From: JAUIAI01 sp049680625
Lineage (GTDB): Bacteria > Pseudomonadota > Gammaproteobacteria > Burkholderiales > Burkholderiaceae_E
Direction of reading: 5' to 3'
Length of the DNA: 64,000 bases
NCBI GenBank assembly: GCA_049680625.1
Contig: JBAUID010000182.1
Coordinates: forward strand, 62,001-126,000
Part shown: positions 34,105 to 42,900 of the stretch, one piece after another
Layout: each line of letters opens with the position of its first letter
How positions within the stretch are numbered: position 1 is the stretch's first letter
Made by a program: the position numbers and the translations under genes
Notes under the pieces: model-generated
What the model was told of the DNA's origin: nothing
What the model saw: the letters and a program-made list of their open reading frames with translations, nothing else
Databases searched by the model: none

Positions 34105-35832
34105 ATGACAAAGAAAAATAAACCCGAAGAACTTCGTAGCCATCGCTGGTATGGCACGGATAACCTTCGCGCCTTCGGCCATCGTTCTCGTACCTACCAA
34201 ATGGGTTTTTCCAAGGACGAGTTTGCCGGCAAACCGGTCATCGCGCTGGTCAATACCTGGAGTGATATTAACCCTTGTCATGCGCATTTGCGCTTGCGTG
34301 CGGAAGAGGTAAAGCGAGGAGTATGGCAGGCAGGAGGTTACCCGGTTGAAATACCGGCAATGACACTTGCCGAAACAATGCAAAAGCCAACAACAATGCT
34401 TTATCGAAACCTGCTGGCAATGGAAACCGAAGAAATTTTGCGATCGTATCCAGCAGACGGCTGTGTGCTGCTCGGTGGTTGCGACAAAACCGTACCCGGT
34501 CTGCTAATGGGTGCTATCTCAATGGACTTGCCAACGATCTTCTTGCCAGCCGGCCCGATGTTACGAGGCAACTGGCAAGGTCGGTCTCTTGGTTCGGGCA
34601 GTGATGTCTGGAAATACCATTCAGAGCTTCGGGCCGGAAAAATCACCGAAGACGACTGGACAGAAATCGAGATGGGCATTGCCCGCTCTTATGGCACCTG
34701 TATGACGTTTGGAACCGCCTCAACAATGGCCTGCCTAACTGAAGCACTGGGGTTAATTCTGCCAGGCGGGGCAACAATTCCCTCAGTTGACTCTAATCAT
34801 TCCAGGCTGGCAGTGGCCAGCGGTAAACGAATTGTCGACATGGTTTGGGAAGATCTGAAGCCGTCAACAATACTAACGAGGCAGAGCTTCGAAAACGCAA
34901 TTACAGTCATGATGGCAGGCGGAGGGTCGACCAACGCCGTGATTCACCTTGTGGCAATGGCACGGCGTGCAGGCATCGATATTTCACTGCAAGACTTCGA
35001 CCGAATCGCGGCAAAAACCCCGGTCACCCTGAACTTACGTCCATCCGGAAAATACCTGATGGAAGATCTTTACTACGCCGGCGGCTCGACCGCTTTCTTT
35101 GAGTCGCTCCGCAGCCTGCTGCATACTGACGAAATGACGTGTAACGGCTCCAGCATTGGAGACAACATTAAGAACAGCAAGATTCATGCACCCGATGTAA
35201 TCAAGTCGATTGACGATCCTATTGAAGCAACTGGCGGCATCGCAATATTAAAAGGCAATCTGGCTCCCGAAGGTGCGGTCATCAAGACTGCAGCGGCGTC
35301 ACCCGAATTACTGGTACATCGCGGGCCGGCAGTAGTTTTTGACAACTACAATGATCTTGACAAGCGTCTGGACGACCCAAACCTTAATGTCACGAAAGAC
35401 TCGGTTTTGGTGCTACGCAATGCCGGGCCACAGGGTGGACCGGGCATGCCGGAATGGGGCATGATGCCGTTACCGAAAAAGCTCCTTGAGGCTGGCGTTC
35501 GGGACATGCTCCGACTATCCGATGCACGCATGAGTGGCACAAGCTACGGCACGGTGGTACTGCATATTTCTCCGGAGTCTGCAGTTGGCGGGCCACTTGC
35601 CCTGGTCCAGGACGGCGATATTATCAGCATGGACGCCCACCAGCGGTCACTCAACATTGAAGTTGACGAAGTCGAACTTGAGCGACGGCGCGAACAGTGG
35701 AAAAGGCCAGTCACCAAATTTGAACGTGGCTATGGCCTGCTCTACAACAACCACGTTCTCCAGGCGCATGAAGGCTGCGATTTCGATTTCCTGGCTAGTG
35801 CTGACCACACTGATGAGCCGGAAATCCATTAA
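34105..35832 (+). CDS. IlvD/Edd family sugar-acid dehydratase (L-arabonate dehydratase-like)
   Basis: A 575-residue iron-sulfur dehydratase of the IlvD/Edd family. The N-terminus (RSHRWYGTDNLRAFGHRS) is like L-arabonate/D-xylonate dehydratases rather than biosynthetic IlvD. Cluster and metal ligands are visible: VNTWSDINPCH, LLGGCDKTVPG and SYGTCMTFGTASTM. The C-terminal swivel domain has RMSGTSYGTVVLHISPESAVGG. The expected product is a 2-keto-3-deoxy sugar acid. It starts the catabolic island but is on the plus strand, while the next five genes are on the minus strand, so it is transcribed alone. Confidence 0.88.
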   Translation: MTKKNKPEELRSHRWYGTDNLRAFGHRSRTYQMGFSKDEFAGKPVIALVNTWSDINPCHAHLRLRAEEVKRGVWQAGGYPVEIPAMTLAETMQKPTTMLYRNLLAMETEEILRSYPADGCVLLGGCDKTVPGLLMGAISMDLPTIFLPAGPMLRGNWQGRSLGSGSDVWKYHSELRAGKITEDDWTEIEMGIARSYGTCMTFGTASTMACLTEALGLILPGGATIPSVDSNHSRLAVASGKRIVDMVWEDLKPSTILTRQSFENAITVMMAGGGSTNAVIHLVAMARRAGIDISLQDFDRIAAKTPVTLNLRPSGKYLMEDLYYAGGSTAFFESLRSLLHTDEMTCNGSSIGDNIKNSKIHAPDVIKSIDDPIEATGGIAILKGNLAPEGAVIKTAAASPELLVHRGPAVVFDNYNDLDKRLDDPNLNVTKDSVLVLRNAGPQGGPGMPEWGMMPLPKKLLEAGVRDMLRLSDARMSGTSYGTVVLHISPESAVGGPLALVQDGDIISMDAHQRSLNIEVDEVELERRREQWKRPVTKFERGYGLLYNNHVLQAHEGCDFDFLASADHTDEPEIH

Positions 35833-35865
35833 CGCAACACCAAGGCATCGATACCATTAGTTGAT

Positions 35866-36873
35866 TCAGCCTAACTCTCCGTGATAACTGGTCGCACCTT
35901 CGTTACGATGCCACAGCCGATATAAAGAACGCTTTTGATCGGCCACTTCGTAGTCTTCGAACTCGCTGCGATAGTGACCGATTTCATGGTTATTGAGGTA
36001 CTGTATCTGCCCAGGCTCCAAGGCTGATTCGAACCACAAATCAGGCTCGGACGAAACGGCATCAACGATATTAAGCGCTTCCAAAAGCTGGTCGTCGACT
36101 GTCTCGCCAGCCACTTCGTAGCCCTTGCGCACCAGTGACGGGTTAGCCCTGGCATACAGTTTATCGCCACGCCAACTGAAAAATGGCGCCCACGTCACCG
36201 GTGCGTCAGCAGCACCGTGTTCCTTTTGCCGGTCAAACAACATTGGCTGATACAGTCGATCGAGTGCGACTGACGACACCTGGGCAATACGCTCATGGAC
36301 AGTGTAAAGGCTGCAAAAGCGACTAATACCCCCTGATTTCGCCGCGCGATGACAAAACAGCCCGACCGAATCAGGCACCATTCGGCCAAAGGCATTGTCA
36401 GTATGAAAGTTCAGTTCAATATTGGTATGAGAACCACGAACGCCGTATTGAAACGCTTTTCCCGAATCATGAACGTGATAAATCATTTGCCCAATGTATT
36501 TCTGGGCAACCGGGCGACCAATCAGCTGGCCTAACAACCAGTAGATTTCGATCATCGACTGAAGTGAATATCTGTCAACCGGCAATCGATCAAGAACAGC
36601 GAACCCGACCCCGTTGCTAATTATTCCAAGTAACTGCCCAGTTGCATCGCGACAGTGCGGAATGTCTACATCGGCTACCCGGCGCTGCATTAATTCAACG
36701 GGATTTGCATCAATATAAGCAGCGAGCTGGTCAATTTCGGCTAGCGCTGACGGGGTCAGTTCAACTCGCCAGTCAGCATCGCGAATATCGCCGGCAAGCC
36801 ATTGTGCCCTTGTTCGGCTGACAGGTCGTCTCTGACTGACTTCGTGGCTGCAATCAAGGCGTTCTACCGGCAT
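35866..36873 (-). CDS. TauD/TfdA family Fe(II)/2-oxoglutarate dioxygenase
   Basis: A 335-residue dioxygenase. The iron-binding HxD lies in LNFHTDNAFG and the distal His in YLNNHEIGHYRS, with a nearby Arg (SLYRLWHRN) suited to binding 2-oxoglutarate. The helical N-terminus (about 25-90) with ELMQRRVADVDIPH resembles the TauD-fold hydroxylases. It lies 18 bases downstream of the CitE-like lyase on the same strand. It probably hydroxylates an organic acid of the island; the substrate is not known. Confidence 0.82.
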   Translation of the reverse strand: MPVERLDCSHEVSQRRPVSRTRAQWLAGDIRDADWRVELTPSALAEIDQLAAYIDANPVELMQRRVADVDIPHCRDATGQLLGIISNGVGFAVLDRLPVDRYSLQSMIEIYWLLGQLIGRPVAQKYIGQMIYHVHDSGKAFQYGVRGSHTNIELNFHTDNAFGRMVPDSVGLFCHRAAKSGGISRFCSLYTVHERIAQVSSVALDRLYQPMLFDRQKEHGAADAPVTWAPFFSWRGDKLYARANPSLVRKGYEVAGETVDDQLLEALNIVDAVSSEPDLWFESALEPGQIQYLNNHEIGHYRSEFEDYEVADQKRSLYRLWHRNEGATSYHGELG

Positions 36874-36891
36874 AACACGTCCTCCGTGAAT

Positions 36892-37758
36892 TCAACTCGA
36901 CATGCGCTCTGCAATAGCGAGTATCCGCCTCATCTCACGCAGTACGGGGCGCTCTATGAGTTTTCCGTCAATTACGACCAGTCCGGTATCAGCCTCGTCA
37001 AAGGCAGCGGTAATACGCCGGGCATTGGCAACCTCATCAGCTGACGGGGTAAACACCTTGTTGATGGCAGCAATTTGTTTTGGATGAATGGAACCTTTAC
37101 CTGAGAAACCAAGATTCTTAGCTTGCTGCGACGCCCTCTGCAAACCGTCAGGGTCTTGTAAATCGAGGAAAGGCACGTCGATGACGTCAATGCTGGCGGA
37201 CGCAGCAGCATGAACCACGCGCGACCTTGCATACAGCAGGGAATCCCAGTCACCACTACATCGAAGCTCGGCCGCCATATCAACACCGCCAAAAAACAAG
37301 GCGTCAATTCGGTCACTGGAACGGGCGATATCAAATGCGGCCTCCAGTGCCGCATTGGTTTCAATAATTATATGTAGTCGGGTGTGATGACCTCGCTCAG
37401 TAAGCAAGTTATCAAGCCAAATGACTTCGTCAGGAGTTCGTACCTTCGGCAACATCAGTGCTGGCGGCGGCGTATCGCTATCGATAACAGCCTGCACGTC
37501 GGCCAGCCCGAAGGCTTCGCGCAGGCAATTTATCCGGACGATTCGTTCAACACCATCAAGTGCCTGTGGCTCGGCAAATAACCCCAAACCCAGCTTGCGT
37601 GCGTTCGCTTTGTCTTTAGGCGCAATACCGTCTTCAAGTTCGACACAGACAATATCGGTACCGCTGGCCAGGGCTTTTGGGTACATATCAGGGCGCAGAC
37701 CCGGCGTAAAAATAAAGCTTCGGCGTGGTCGAATCACACGACTACTGGGTTCGTTCAT
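36892..37758 (-). CDS. CitE-like CoA ester lyase (HpcH/HpaI superfamily)
   Basis: 288 residues from the ATG at 37758, chosen over an upstream TTG at 37764 because AGGA lies six bases before it. The family residues are clear: RSFIFTPGLRPDMYPKAL, the acidic VCVELEDGIAPKDK, LMLPKVRTPDEV, HIIIETNAALEA and FSGKGSIHPKQI. Such lyases cleave (S)-citramalyl-CoA or malyl-type CoA esters to acetyl-CoA plus an oxo acid. With the CoA-transferase and mesaconyl/itaconyl-CoA hydratase-like genes of the same island, citramalyl-CoA lyase is the best guess. It sits in the minus-strand run 35866-40491. Confidence 0.83.
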   Translation of the reverse strand: MNEPSSRVIRPRRSFIFTPGLRPDMYPKALASGTDIVCVELEDGIAPKDKANARKLGLGLFAEPQALDGVERIVRINCLREAFGLADVQAVIDSDTPPPALMLPKVRTPDEVIWLDNLLTERGHHTRLHIIIETNAALEAAFDIARSSDRIDALFFGGVDMAAELRCSGDWDSLLYARSRVVHAAASASIDVIDVPFLDLQDPDGLQRASQQAKNLGFSGKGSIHPKQIAAINKVFTPSADEVANARRITAAFDEADTGLVVIDGKLIERPVLREMRRILAIAERMSS

Positions 37759-37779
37759 GAACAATCCTGTATTTGCAAA

Positions 37780-38673
37780 CTAAGCGTTTTCGCCTGCCTG
37801 TGCAGCAAAAATCGAGGTGTAGCCCCCAGACCAGTCGGGGGGAATCTGACAGGGGCGCGGATCGTGTTCCGCCCAGCGCGCGGGATGACCGCGAACTAAT
37901 TCGTAGGCATGGGAGGACGGGTCGGGATGTGGGGTATAAGCCTTGGCATCAGCAGCGCTGTAACAATTAAGCAGTAACGGGCGCGGCTGCGACGACTGGC
38001 TGGCCGGCGAGTAATGCACTGTCCGGCAATTGTGAATTGTGATCGACCCGGCCGGCCCTGTCAGGTAGACCGCTTTGCTTATATCGATCGCGGCGGCATC
38101 CTCGTCCTGCAGATTACCTGTCCACTTGCCGTTCTTATCGTATAAATCGTAGAGCGGGCCATTTTGGCTGGCCGGCAATATACCAACCGGTCCGTTTGAC
38201 ATATCGGTATCGTGCAGATAGCAGCCAATTGTCAACACGTTGTAATTCGTGTGCGGGAAAAACTGGCTATCCTGATGCCAATTCACGGTGTCCGTAGATG
38301 AAGCCTGGTCAAACCATTTGAAATTCAGCTTGCTATGATGAAATACCACGTCCGGCCCCACTAAGTCCGCTGCCACGTCGGCCATTAACCCGGAAGCAAA
38401 CTCCCAATAGGCTGCATGCTGGTCATCGGGACGCTTGATCCGGCGCACTACCGGACGTTCACGACAATGACCTGGTCCGATATCAAATACTTCGCCGGAC
38501 ACAGTAACCTGACGGCTGGCCTGTACAAAATCTTCAGTAACATTGCGCAACGCATCAATAGTTTCAGCTGGCACAAGGCTGTCAACACTCACGTATCCAA
38601 GTTCGAAATATTGCTCACGCTGCCGCTGAGTCAGAACACGCGCTGGATTCGACAGAATTTTTTCAGGTGTCAT
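37780..38673 (-). CDS. Phytanoyl-CoA dioxygenase (PhyH) family protein
   Basis: A 297-residue Fe(II)/2-oxoglutarate-type oxygenase of the PhyH group. The HxD is in VNWHQDSQFF and the distal His in TIHNCRTVHYSPA. The Arg that would bind 2-oxoglutarate is probably in SQPRPLLLNCYS. It begins with the helical QREQYFELGYVSVDSLV typical of the family. The neighbours on the same strand are the HMG-CoA lyase-like gene (upstream by about 20 bases) and the CitE-like lyase (downstream), so it is part of one operon. The substrate may be a hydroxylatable precursor of the C5/C6 acids. Confidence 0.85.
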   Translation of the reverse strand: MTPEKILSNPARVLTQRQREQYFELGYVSVDSLVPAETIDALRNVTEDFVQASRQVTVSGEVFDIGPGHCRERPVVRRIKRPDDQHAAYWEFASGLMADVAADLVGPDVVFHHSKLNFKWFDQASSTDTVNWHQDSQFFPHTNYNVLTIGCYLHDTDMSNGPVGILPASQNGPLYDLYDKNGKWTGNLQDEDAAAIDISKAVYLTGPAGSITIHNCRTVHYSPASQSSQPRPLLLNCYSAADAKAYTPHPDPSSHAYELVRGHPARWAEHDPRPCQIPPDWSGGYTSIFAAQAGENA

Positions 38674-38695
38674 CTGCGTTCCTAAGTTGTGGTTA

Positions 38696-39628
38696 CTAAG
38701 ACGTCATTTCGGACGGTTCGAAATTCTTGGCCACCCCTGCCCGACCAATACAGCCGTTCAGGGTTTCACCGGGCAGCCATACCGGCAGTTTACTGCGAAG
38801 GGCCAGCAGGGCATCCAGGTTCACGCCGGTTTTAAACCCACTGCTTTGTAGCAGGTAAATGCAGTCTTCGGTTGCGATATTGCCCGATGCGCCTGGTGCG
38901 AACGGGCAGCCGCCGGTGCCACCAAGCGCCGAATCAAAGCGCCGGACCCCGGCTTCAAGTGCGGCGACAACATTGGCAAGCCCCATGCCACGGGTATCGT
39001 GGAAATGCGCAACCAGGGGGATCGCCACCCGTTTACCAATCTCACTCAGGATACGCTTGACCTGCATCGGGCTTGCATAACCAACCGTATCAGCCACATT
39101 CATTTCATCAGCGCCGGCTCTTTCCAGGCGTTCAGCAAGTGCAAACACATCTTTCTCGGGTACTTCGCCCTGAATTGTGCAGCCAAAGGCGGTGGCAATC
39201 CCAGCGTTCAATTCGACCACGCCTTTGAGACCGCGGGCATCTCGCTCTTCTACCAATCGGGTAAATTCAGCGACCGACTCATCAACAGTGCGCTTCACAT
39301 TTGCCTTGTTATGGGCTTCACTGGCAGAAATAACAAAATTGATTTTCTGCGCATCGTTATCAAGCGCGCGGATAGCACCTTTTAAATTTGGCACCAGGAC
39401 CCCGGCCCGCATGCCTGGGATCTTTAAAGAGCCCTGCAACACATCGGCAGCATCGGCAAATTGAGGAATTACCTTGGGTGGCACAAACGACGTCACTTCA
39501 ATTTCGCGAAAGCCGCAAGCCGCTTGTTCGCGAATCCACTGCAATTTAACCTCAGTAGAGATCATCGACTTCACTAACTGCAATCCATCCCGAAGGCCGA
39601 CTTCCCGAACGCTGACTTCATTACTCAT
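38696..39628 (-). CDS. Hydroxymethylglutaryl-CoA lyase family protein
   Basis: A 310-residue TIM-barrel lyase of the HMGL-like family. The metal and active-site patterns are VREVGLRDGLQ, AHFHDTRGMGLANV and the catalytic loop GGTGGCPFAPGASGN, containing the active-site Cys. The start at 39628 follows a strong GGAGAATTAA ribosome site. The reaction would be cleavage of HMG-CoA (leucine catabolism) or of a citramalyl-CoA-like ester to acetyl-CoA or pyruvate. No other leucine-degradation genes (methylcrotonyl-CoA carboxylase) are present in the window, so I leave the substrate open. Confidence 0.87.
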   Translation of the reverse strand: MSNEVSVREVGLRDGLQLVKSMISTEVKLQWIREQAACGFREIEVTSFVPPKVIPQFADAADVLQGSLKIPGMRAGVLVPNLKGAIRALDNDAQKINFVISASEAHNKANVKRTVDESVAEFTRLVEERDARGLKGVVELNAGIATAFGCTIQGEVPEKDVFALAERLERAGADEMNVADTVGYASPMQVKRILSEIGKRVAIPLVAHFHDTRGMGLANVVAALEAGVRRFDSALGGTGGCPFAPGASGNIATEDCIYLLQSSGFKTGVNLDALLALRSKLPVWLPGETLNGCIGRAGVAKNFEPSEMTS

Positions 39629-39684
39629 TTAATTCTCCTTTTCTGGCACCTCGTTGACTGCAACTTGTTCAGCTGCCCTTATTT

Positions 39685-40491
39685 TTAGCTGCCATTAAAG
39701 TGCGGTTTTCTCTTTTCGTTAAAAGCCTGGACGCCTTCGAGCCGATCCTGAGTGGGCACAGTACGGTTATAGGCTTCAATTTCGAACCAAAGGCCATCGG
39801 ACAATGACATTTGCAGGCCGCGATGAATCGCCTGCTTCGCCTGCCGAACAGCAATTGGCGCGTTTGCCGCAATTCGCTCAGCAATGTTGAGTGATTCGTC
39901 TAGCAACACATCCTGCGGATAAACCTCGTTCAGCAAACCCCATTGCAGCGCCTGCTCTGCTGAGAATGGCTTGGCGGACAAGATCAGTTCTTTTGCGCGA
40001 CGCTCACCCACCGCTCTGGCCAGGTTCTGGGTACCGCCGGCGCCCGGCATAATCCCCAGGCCAACTTCTGTCTGGGCAAAGCGTGCGGTTTCCGAACCGT
40101 ACAAAAAATCACAGGCAGCCGCAATTTCACAGCCACCGCCATAGGCAGCTCCGTTAATGGCACCAATAACCGGGGTCGGACAGTCGATAAGATTGCGTAA
40201 CATACGCTCAAAAATTCGATGCTGATAACTCCACGCTTCATCAGTCATCCCGTTGCGCTCTTTGAGGTCGCCGCCGGCACAAAATGCTTTCTTACCAGCC
40301 CCGGTCAGCACCACACATCGCGCATCGCCCGGGTCTTGGGCGATGGCTTCGAACACCTGCCCAAGCTCGATGCCGAGTTGCGTATTCATTGCATTTGACG
40401 CGTTGGGACGATTTATTGTGACCAGCAAAACATGGGGTCTGGGTTTGCTCACTTCGAGCGTTTCGTAACTATCCTGAATAGCAAAAGTCAT
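39685..40491 (-). CDS. Enoyl-CoA hydratase/isomerase family protein
   Basis: A 268-residue crotonase-fold protein. The oxyanion and active-site segments are AFCAGGDLKERNG and INGAAYGGGCEIAAACD, with a Glu at the first catalytic position, and QTEVGLGIMPGAGGTQ with a Glu at the second, so hydratase activity is expected. It is the first gene of the minus-strand run, 56 bases before the HMG-CoA lyase-like gene, and is divergent from the mesaconyl/itaconyl-CoA hydratase-like gene. The substrate is probably a short branched enoyl-CoA. Confidence 0.88.
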   Translation of the reverse strand: MTFAIQDSYETLEVSKPRPHVLLVTINRPNASNAMNTQLGIELGQVFEAIAQDPGDARCVVLTGAGKKAFCAGGDLKERNGMTDEAWSYQHRIFERMLRNLIDCPTPVIGAINGAAYGGGCEIAAACDFLYGSETARFAQTEVGLGIMPGAGGTQNLARAVGERRAKELILSAKPFSAEQALQWGLLNEVYPQDVLLDESLNIAERIAANAPIAVRQAKQAIHRGLQMSLSDGLWFEIEAYNRTVPTQDRLEGVQAFNEKRKPHFNGS

Positions 40492-40808
40492 ACAATTTCC
40501 GTTAACAGCCTTTAAATGTGATGTGGCGGGCCGACAGATGCTGGTATGGCGGTGTAGCAGCGATGCGTTCAGACCCTGACATTGAAGTCAGTCAGCAATC
40601 ATGCCACGCGACACGACAGATTTAGGGTATTTTTGCACGATGATCCGTTTGCACACCAGCCAACGCATCTGGACCAAATCGAGTGGGCTTGTCCGAATGG
40701 ACCCGACCAGGCTACCAGAACATTGCGCGGTCAAAGATTTCAACCTATTGCCAACCCATTGCCAACCCAGTCACTCTTTCCCGCCAGTTTTCTAATCAGA
40801 ATATTTCA
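40492..40808. promoter_or_regulatory. Intergenic region with divergent promoters and a tandem 11-base repeat
   Basis: This 317-base gap separates the two divergent halves of the catabolic island. It holds a palindrome CTGAC-N6-GTCAG (40576-40591) and a perfect tandem pair of ATTGCCAACCC (40747-40757, 40758-40768), about one helical turn apart and about 50 bases before the start at 40809. Either may bind a regulator. No gene is seen here; an in-frame extension of the next gene back to 40683 is possible but not favoured. Confidence 0.5.
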
Positions 40809-41666
40809 ATGAACCTTAGTGTGAACCTCAGCGACTGGATTGGTCGAACAGAATCGGTCCAGGACATTGTCACCGCAACGCCCATCGCAGCACTTGCGGC
40901 AACCTTCAACCGACCCGCATCCCGGCCGGCCAATGGCGAATCGATCCCAAATCTGTGGCACTGGCTGTATTTCCTGCCAATTGCTCTGCAGTCGGAGCTT
41001 GGTGCTGACGGCCACCCAAAACGTGGTGGCTTCCTGCCCCCGGTTCCGCAACCTCGACGGATGTGGGCTGGCAGCCAGTTCGAGTTTTTATCCCCGCTCA
41101 GAGTCGGGGACAATATTGAGCGCCAATCTACTATTGAGAACGTCACCGAGAAAACAGGCCGAAGCGGCACCCTCGTTTTTGTGCGCGTAAAACACGTTAT
41201 CAGTCGCGAACAGGCCGAAAGCCCGGCATTAATCGAATTTCACGACATAGTCTATCGGGACGCGCCCCAACCTGGCGCCCCGCAACCACAACCGGTAACA
41301 GCACCGGATCATTCTCGATGGTCGCGTCGGATTGATCCGGACGACGTTCTGCTGTTCCGATTTTCTGCACTGACGTTTAACGGCCATCGCATCCATTACG
41401 ACCGTCAATACGTAACCCGCGAAGAGGGCTACCCAGGCCTTGTTGTTCACGGCCCGCTAATCGCAATGCTGCTCCTTGATGCGATGCGCCACGAGTTGGG
41501 AGATCCAGAGCTGGCCAGTTTTCAGTTCCGGGCGATTCGTCCAACCTTCGACATCAATCACTTTTTTGTTTGCGGTCAAACCGAAGCAGACGGAAAAACC
41601 GTCCACCTCTGGGCCAAAGACCATGATGGTTATCTCACCATGGACGCCACTGCAGTTCTGCGTTAG
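40809..41666 (+). CDS. Mesaconyl-/itaconyl-CoA hydratase-like (FAS1-like dehydratase, MaoC fold)
   Basis: 285 residues from the ATG at 40809, preferred because the upstream extension (to 40683) is not family-like. It is a double hot-dog protein of the HTD2/MaoC type, with WRRIDPDDVLLFRFSAL-like and GHRIHYDRQYVTREEGYPGLVVHGPLIAMLLLD segments; the latter holds the catalytic Asp/His hydratase motif. The best relatives by pattern are mesaconyl-C4-CoA hydratase and itaconyl-CoA hydratase. It lies just before a class III CoA-transferase and an acyl-CoA dehydrogenase on the same strand, which supports a C5 dicarboxylate route. Confidence 0.83.
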   Translation: MNLSVNLSDWIGRTESVQDIVTATPIAALAATFNRPASRPANGESIPNLWHWLYFLPIALQSELGADGHPKRGGFLPPVPQPRRMWAGSQFEFLSPLRVGDNIERQSTIENVTEKTGRSGTLVFVRVKHVISREQAESPALIEFHDIVYRDAPQPGAPQPQPVTAPDHSRWSRRIDPDDVLLFRFSALTFNGHRIHYDRQYVTREEGYPGLVVHGPLIAMLLLDAMRHELGDPELASFQFRAIRPTFDINHFFVCGQTEADGKTVHLWAKDHDGYLTMDATAVLR

Positions 41667-41709
41667 TGCGAAGTGATCTTCCTTAAAGCAACATAAGAGA
41701 AACGAAAAC

Positions 41710-42843
41710 ATGGGGTTAAACAAAGAACTTGACGGCTTTACCGTCGTCTCACTGGAACAAGCAATTGCCGCACCGTATTGTGGCCTGTTACTGGCTGACG
41801 CCGGCGCCCGGGTGATTAAGGTAGAGCGCCCTGATGGCGACTTTGCACGACGCTACGATACCGGCGCAAATGGTCAGAGCAGCATTTTCGCCTGGGTGAA
41901 CCGCGGCAAAGAATCTGTCTGTATCGATCTGAATATTGCTGAAGACGCACAACTAATGCGTCGCATGCTGAGCAAGGCAGACGTCTTTGTTCACAACCTT
42001 GCACCGAACGCGTTAGCCCGGCGAGGCTTTGATCAGGAAACCCTGCGAGCCGCTAACCCGGGCCTGGTGAACTGCGAAGTTACCGGATACGGACGCGAAG
42101 GTGGAGCGGCAAAAAAGAAGGCCTACGATTTTCTGGTGCAGGCAGAAAGCGGCATTTGCTCAATTACCGGCACCGCAGAGTCACCAGCCCGGGTAGGCGT
42201 TTCGATTGTCGATATCTCAACCGGGTTAACAGCTTTTTCTGCCGTACTGAGGGCCTTGTTGCAACGTAGTCGAACTGGGCTGGGATGTGACCTTAATATC
42301 TCGATGTTCGACGTTATGGCCGACTGGATGAATATGTCACTGATGGGTCACCGGTATATGGGTGGCGCACCGAAAAGACTTGGCATGAGCCATGCCCAGG
42401 TAACGCCCTATGGTGCTTATACAACCAGTGATGGTGGGCAAGTAATGCTGGCGGTGCAAAACGACAGGGAATGGTCGGCACTGTGCTCAGATGTCTTGAA
42501 AAAACCAGAGTTGGCATCCGATGCGCGCTTTGCCAATAATCCTGATCGGGTTGCAAATCGTGATGCAATGAATGTTTATGTTGAACCTGCCTTACGCGCC
42601 TTAACTCGCGAACAAGCACTAGGAGCCCTTGAGAAATCGGGGATCGCCTGCGCCAACCTGAATAGCGTTGAAGATCTCGATCAGCATCCGTTCTTAAGAA
42701 ATCAAGTGGCCCATTTTGCCGGCATGACCTTACAGGTTGCCGACTTACCCGTGCGAACCGACAATCCACGCCCAACACATTCGCCCTCGCTCGACGAACA
42801 CGGTAACAGCATTCGCGCCGAATTTGCAGCGACAGCAGCCTGA
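41710..42843 (+). CDS. CaiB/BaiF family (class III) CoA-transferase
   Basis: A 377-residue class III CoA-transferase. The Rossmann-like N-terminus has APYCGLLLADAGARVIKVERP, followed by FVHNLAPNALARRGFD, and the catalytic Asp is probably D140 in KAYDFLVQAESG. It is 43 bases downstream of the mesaconyl/itaconyl-CoA hydratase-like gene and 57 before the acyl-CoA dehydrogenase. By analogy with itaconate degradation (CoA-transferase, hydratase, CitE-like lyase) it likely activates itaconate, mesaconate or a related acid using succinyl-CoA. Confidence 0.87.
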   Translation: MGLNKELDGFTVVSLEQAIAAPYCGLLLADAGARVIKVERPDGDFARRYDTGANGQSSIFAWVNRGKESVCIDLNIAEDAQLMRRMLSKADVFVHNLAPNALARRGFDQETLRAANPGLVNCEVTGYGREGGAAKKKAYDFLVQAESGICSITGTAESPARVGVSIVDISTGLTAFSAVLRALLQRSRTGLGCDLNISMFDVMADWMNMSLMGHRYMGGAPKRLGMSHAQVTPYGAYTTSDGGQVMLAVQNDREWSALCSDVLKKPELASDARFANNPDRVANRDAMNVYVEPALRALTREQALGALEKSGIACANLNSVEDLDQHPFLRNQVAHFAGMTLQVADLPVRTDNPRPTHSPSLDEHGNSIRAEFAATAA

Positions 42844-42900
42844 CCCAGACAACAGAATTAGCAATACTAATATTCGACTAAATGTACCAATGAGGACAAC

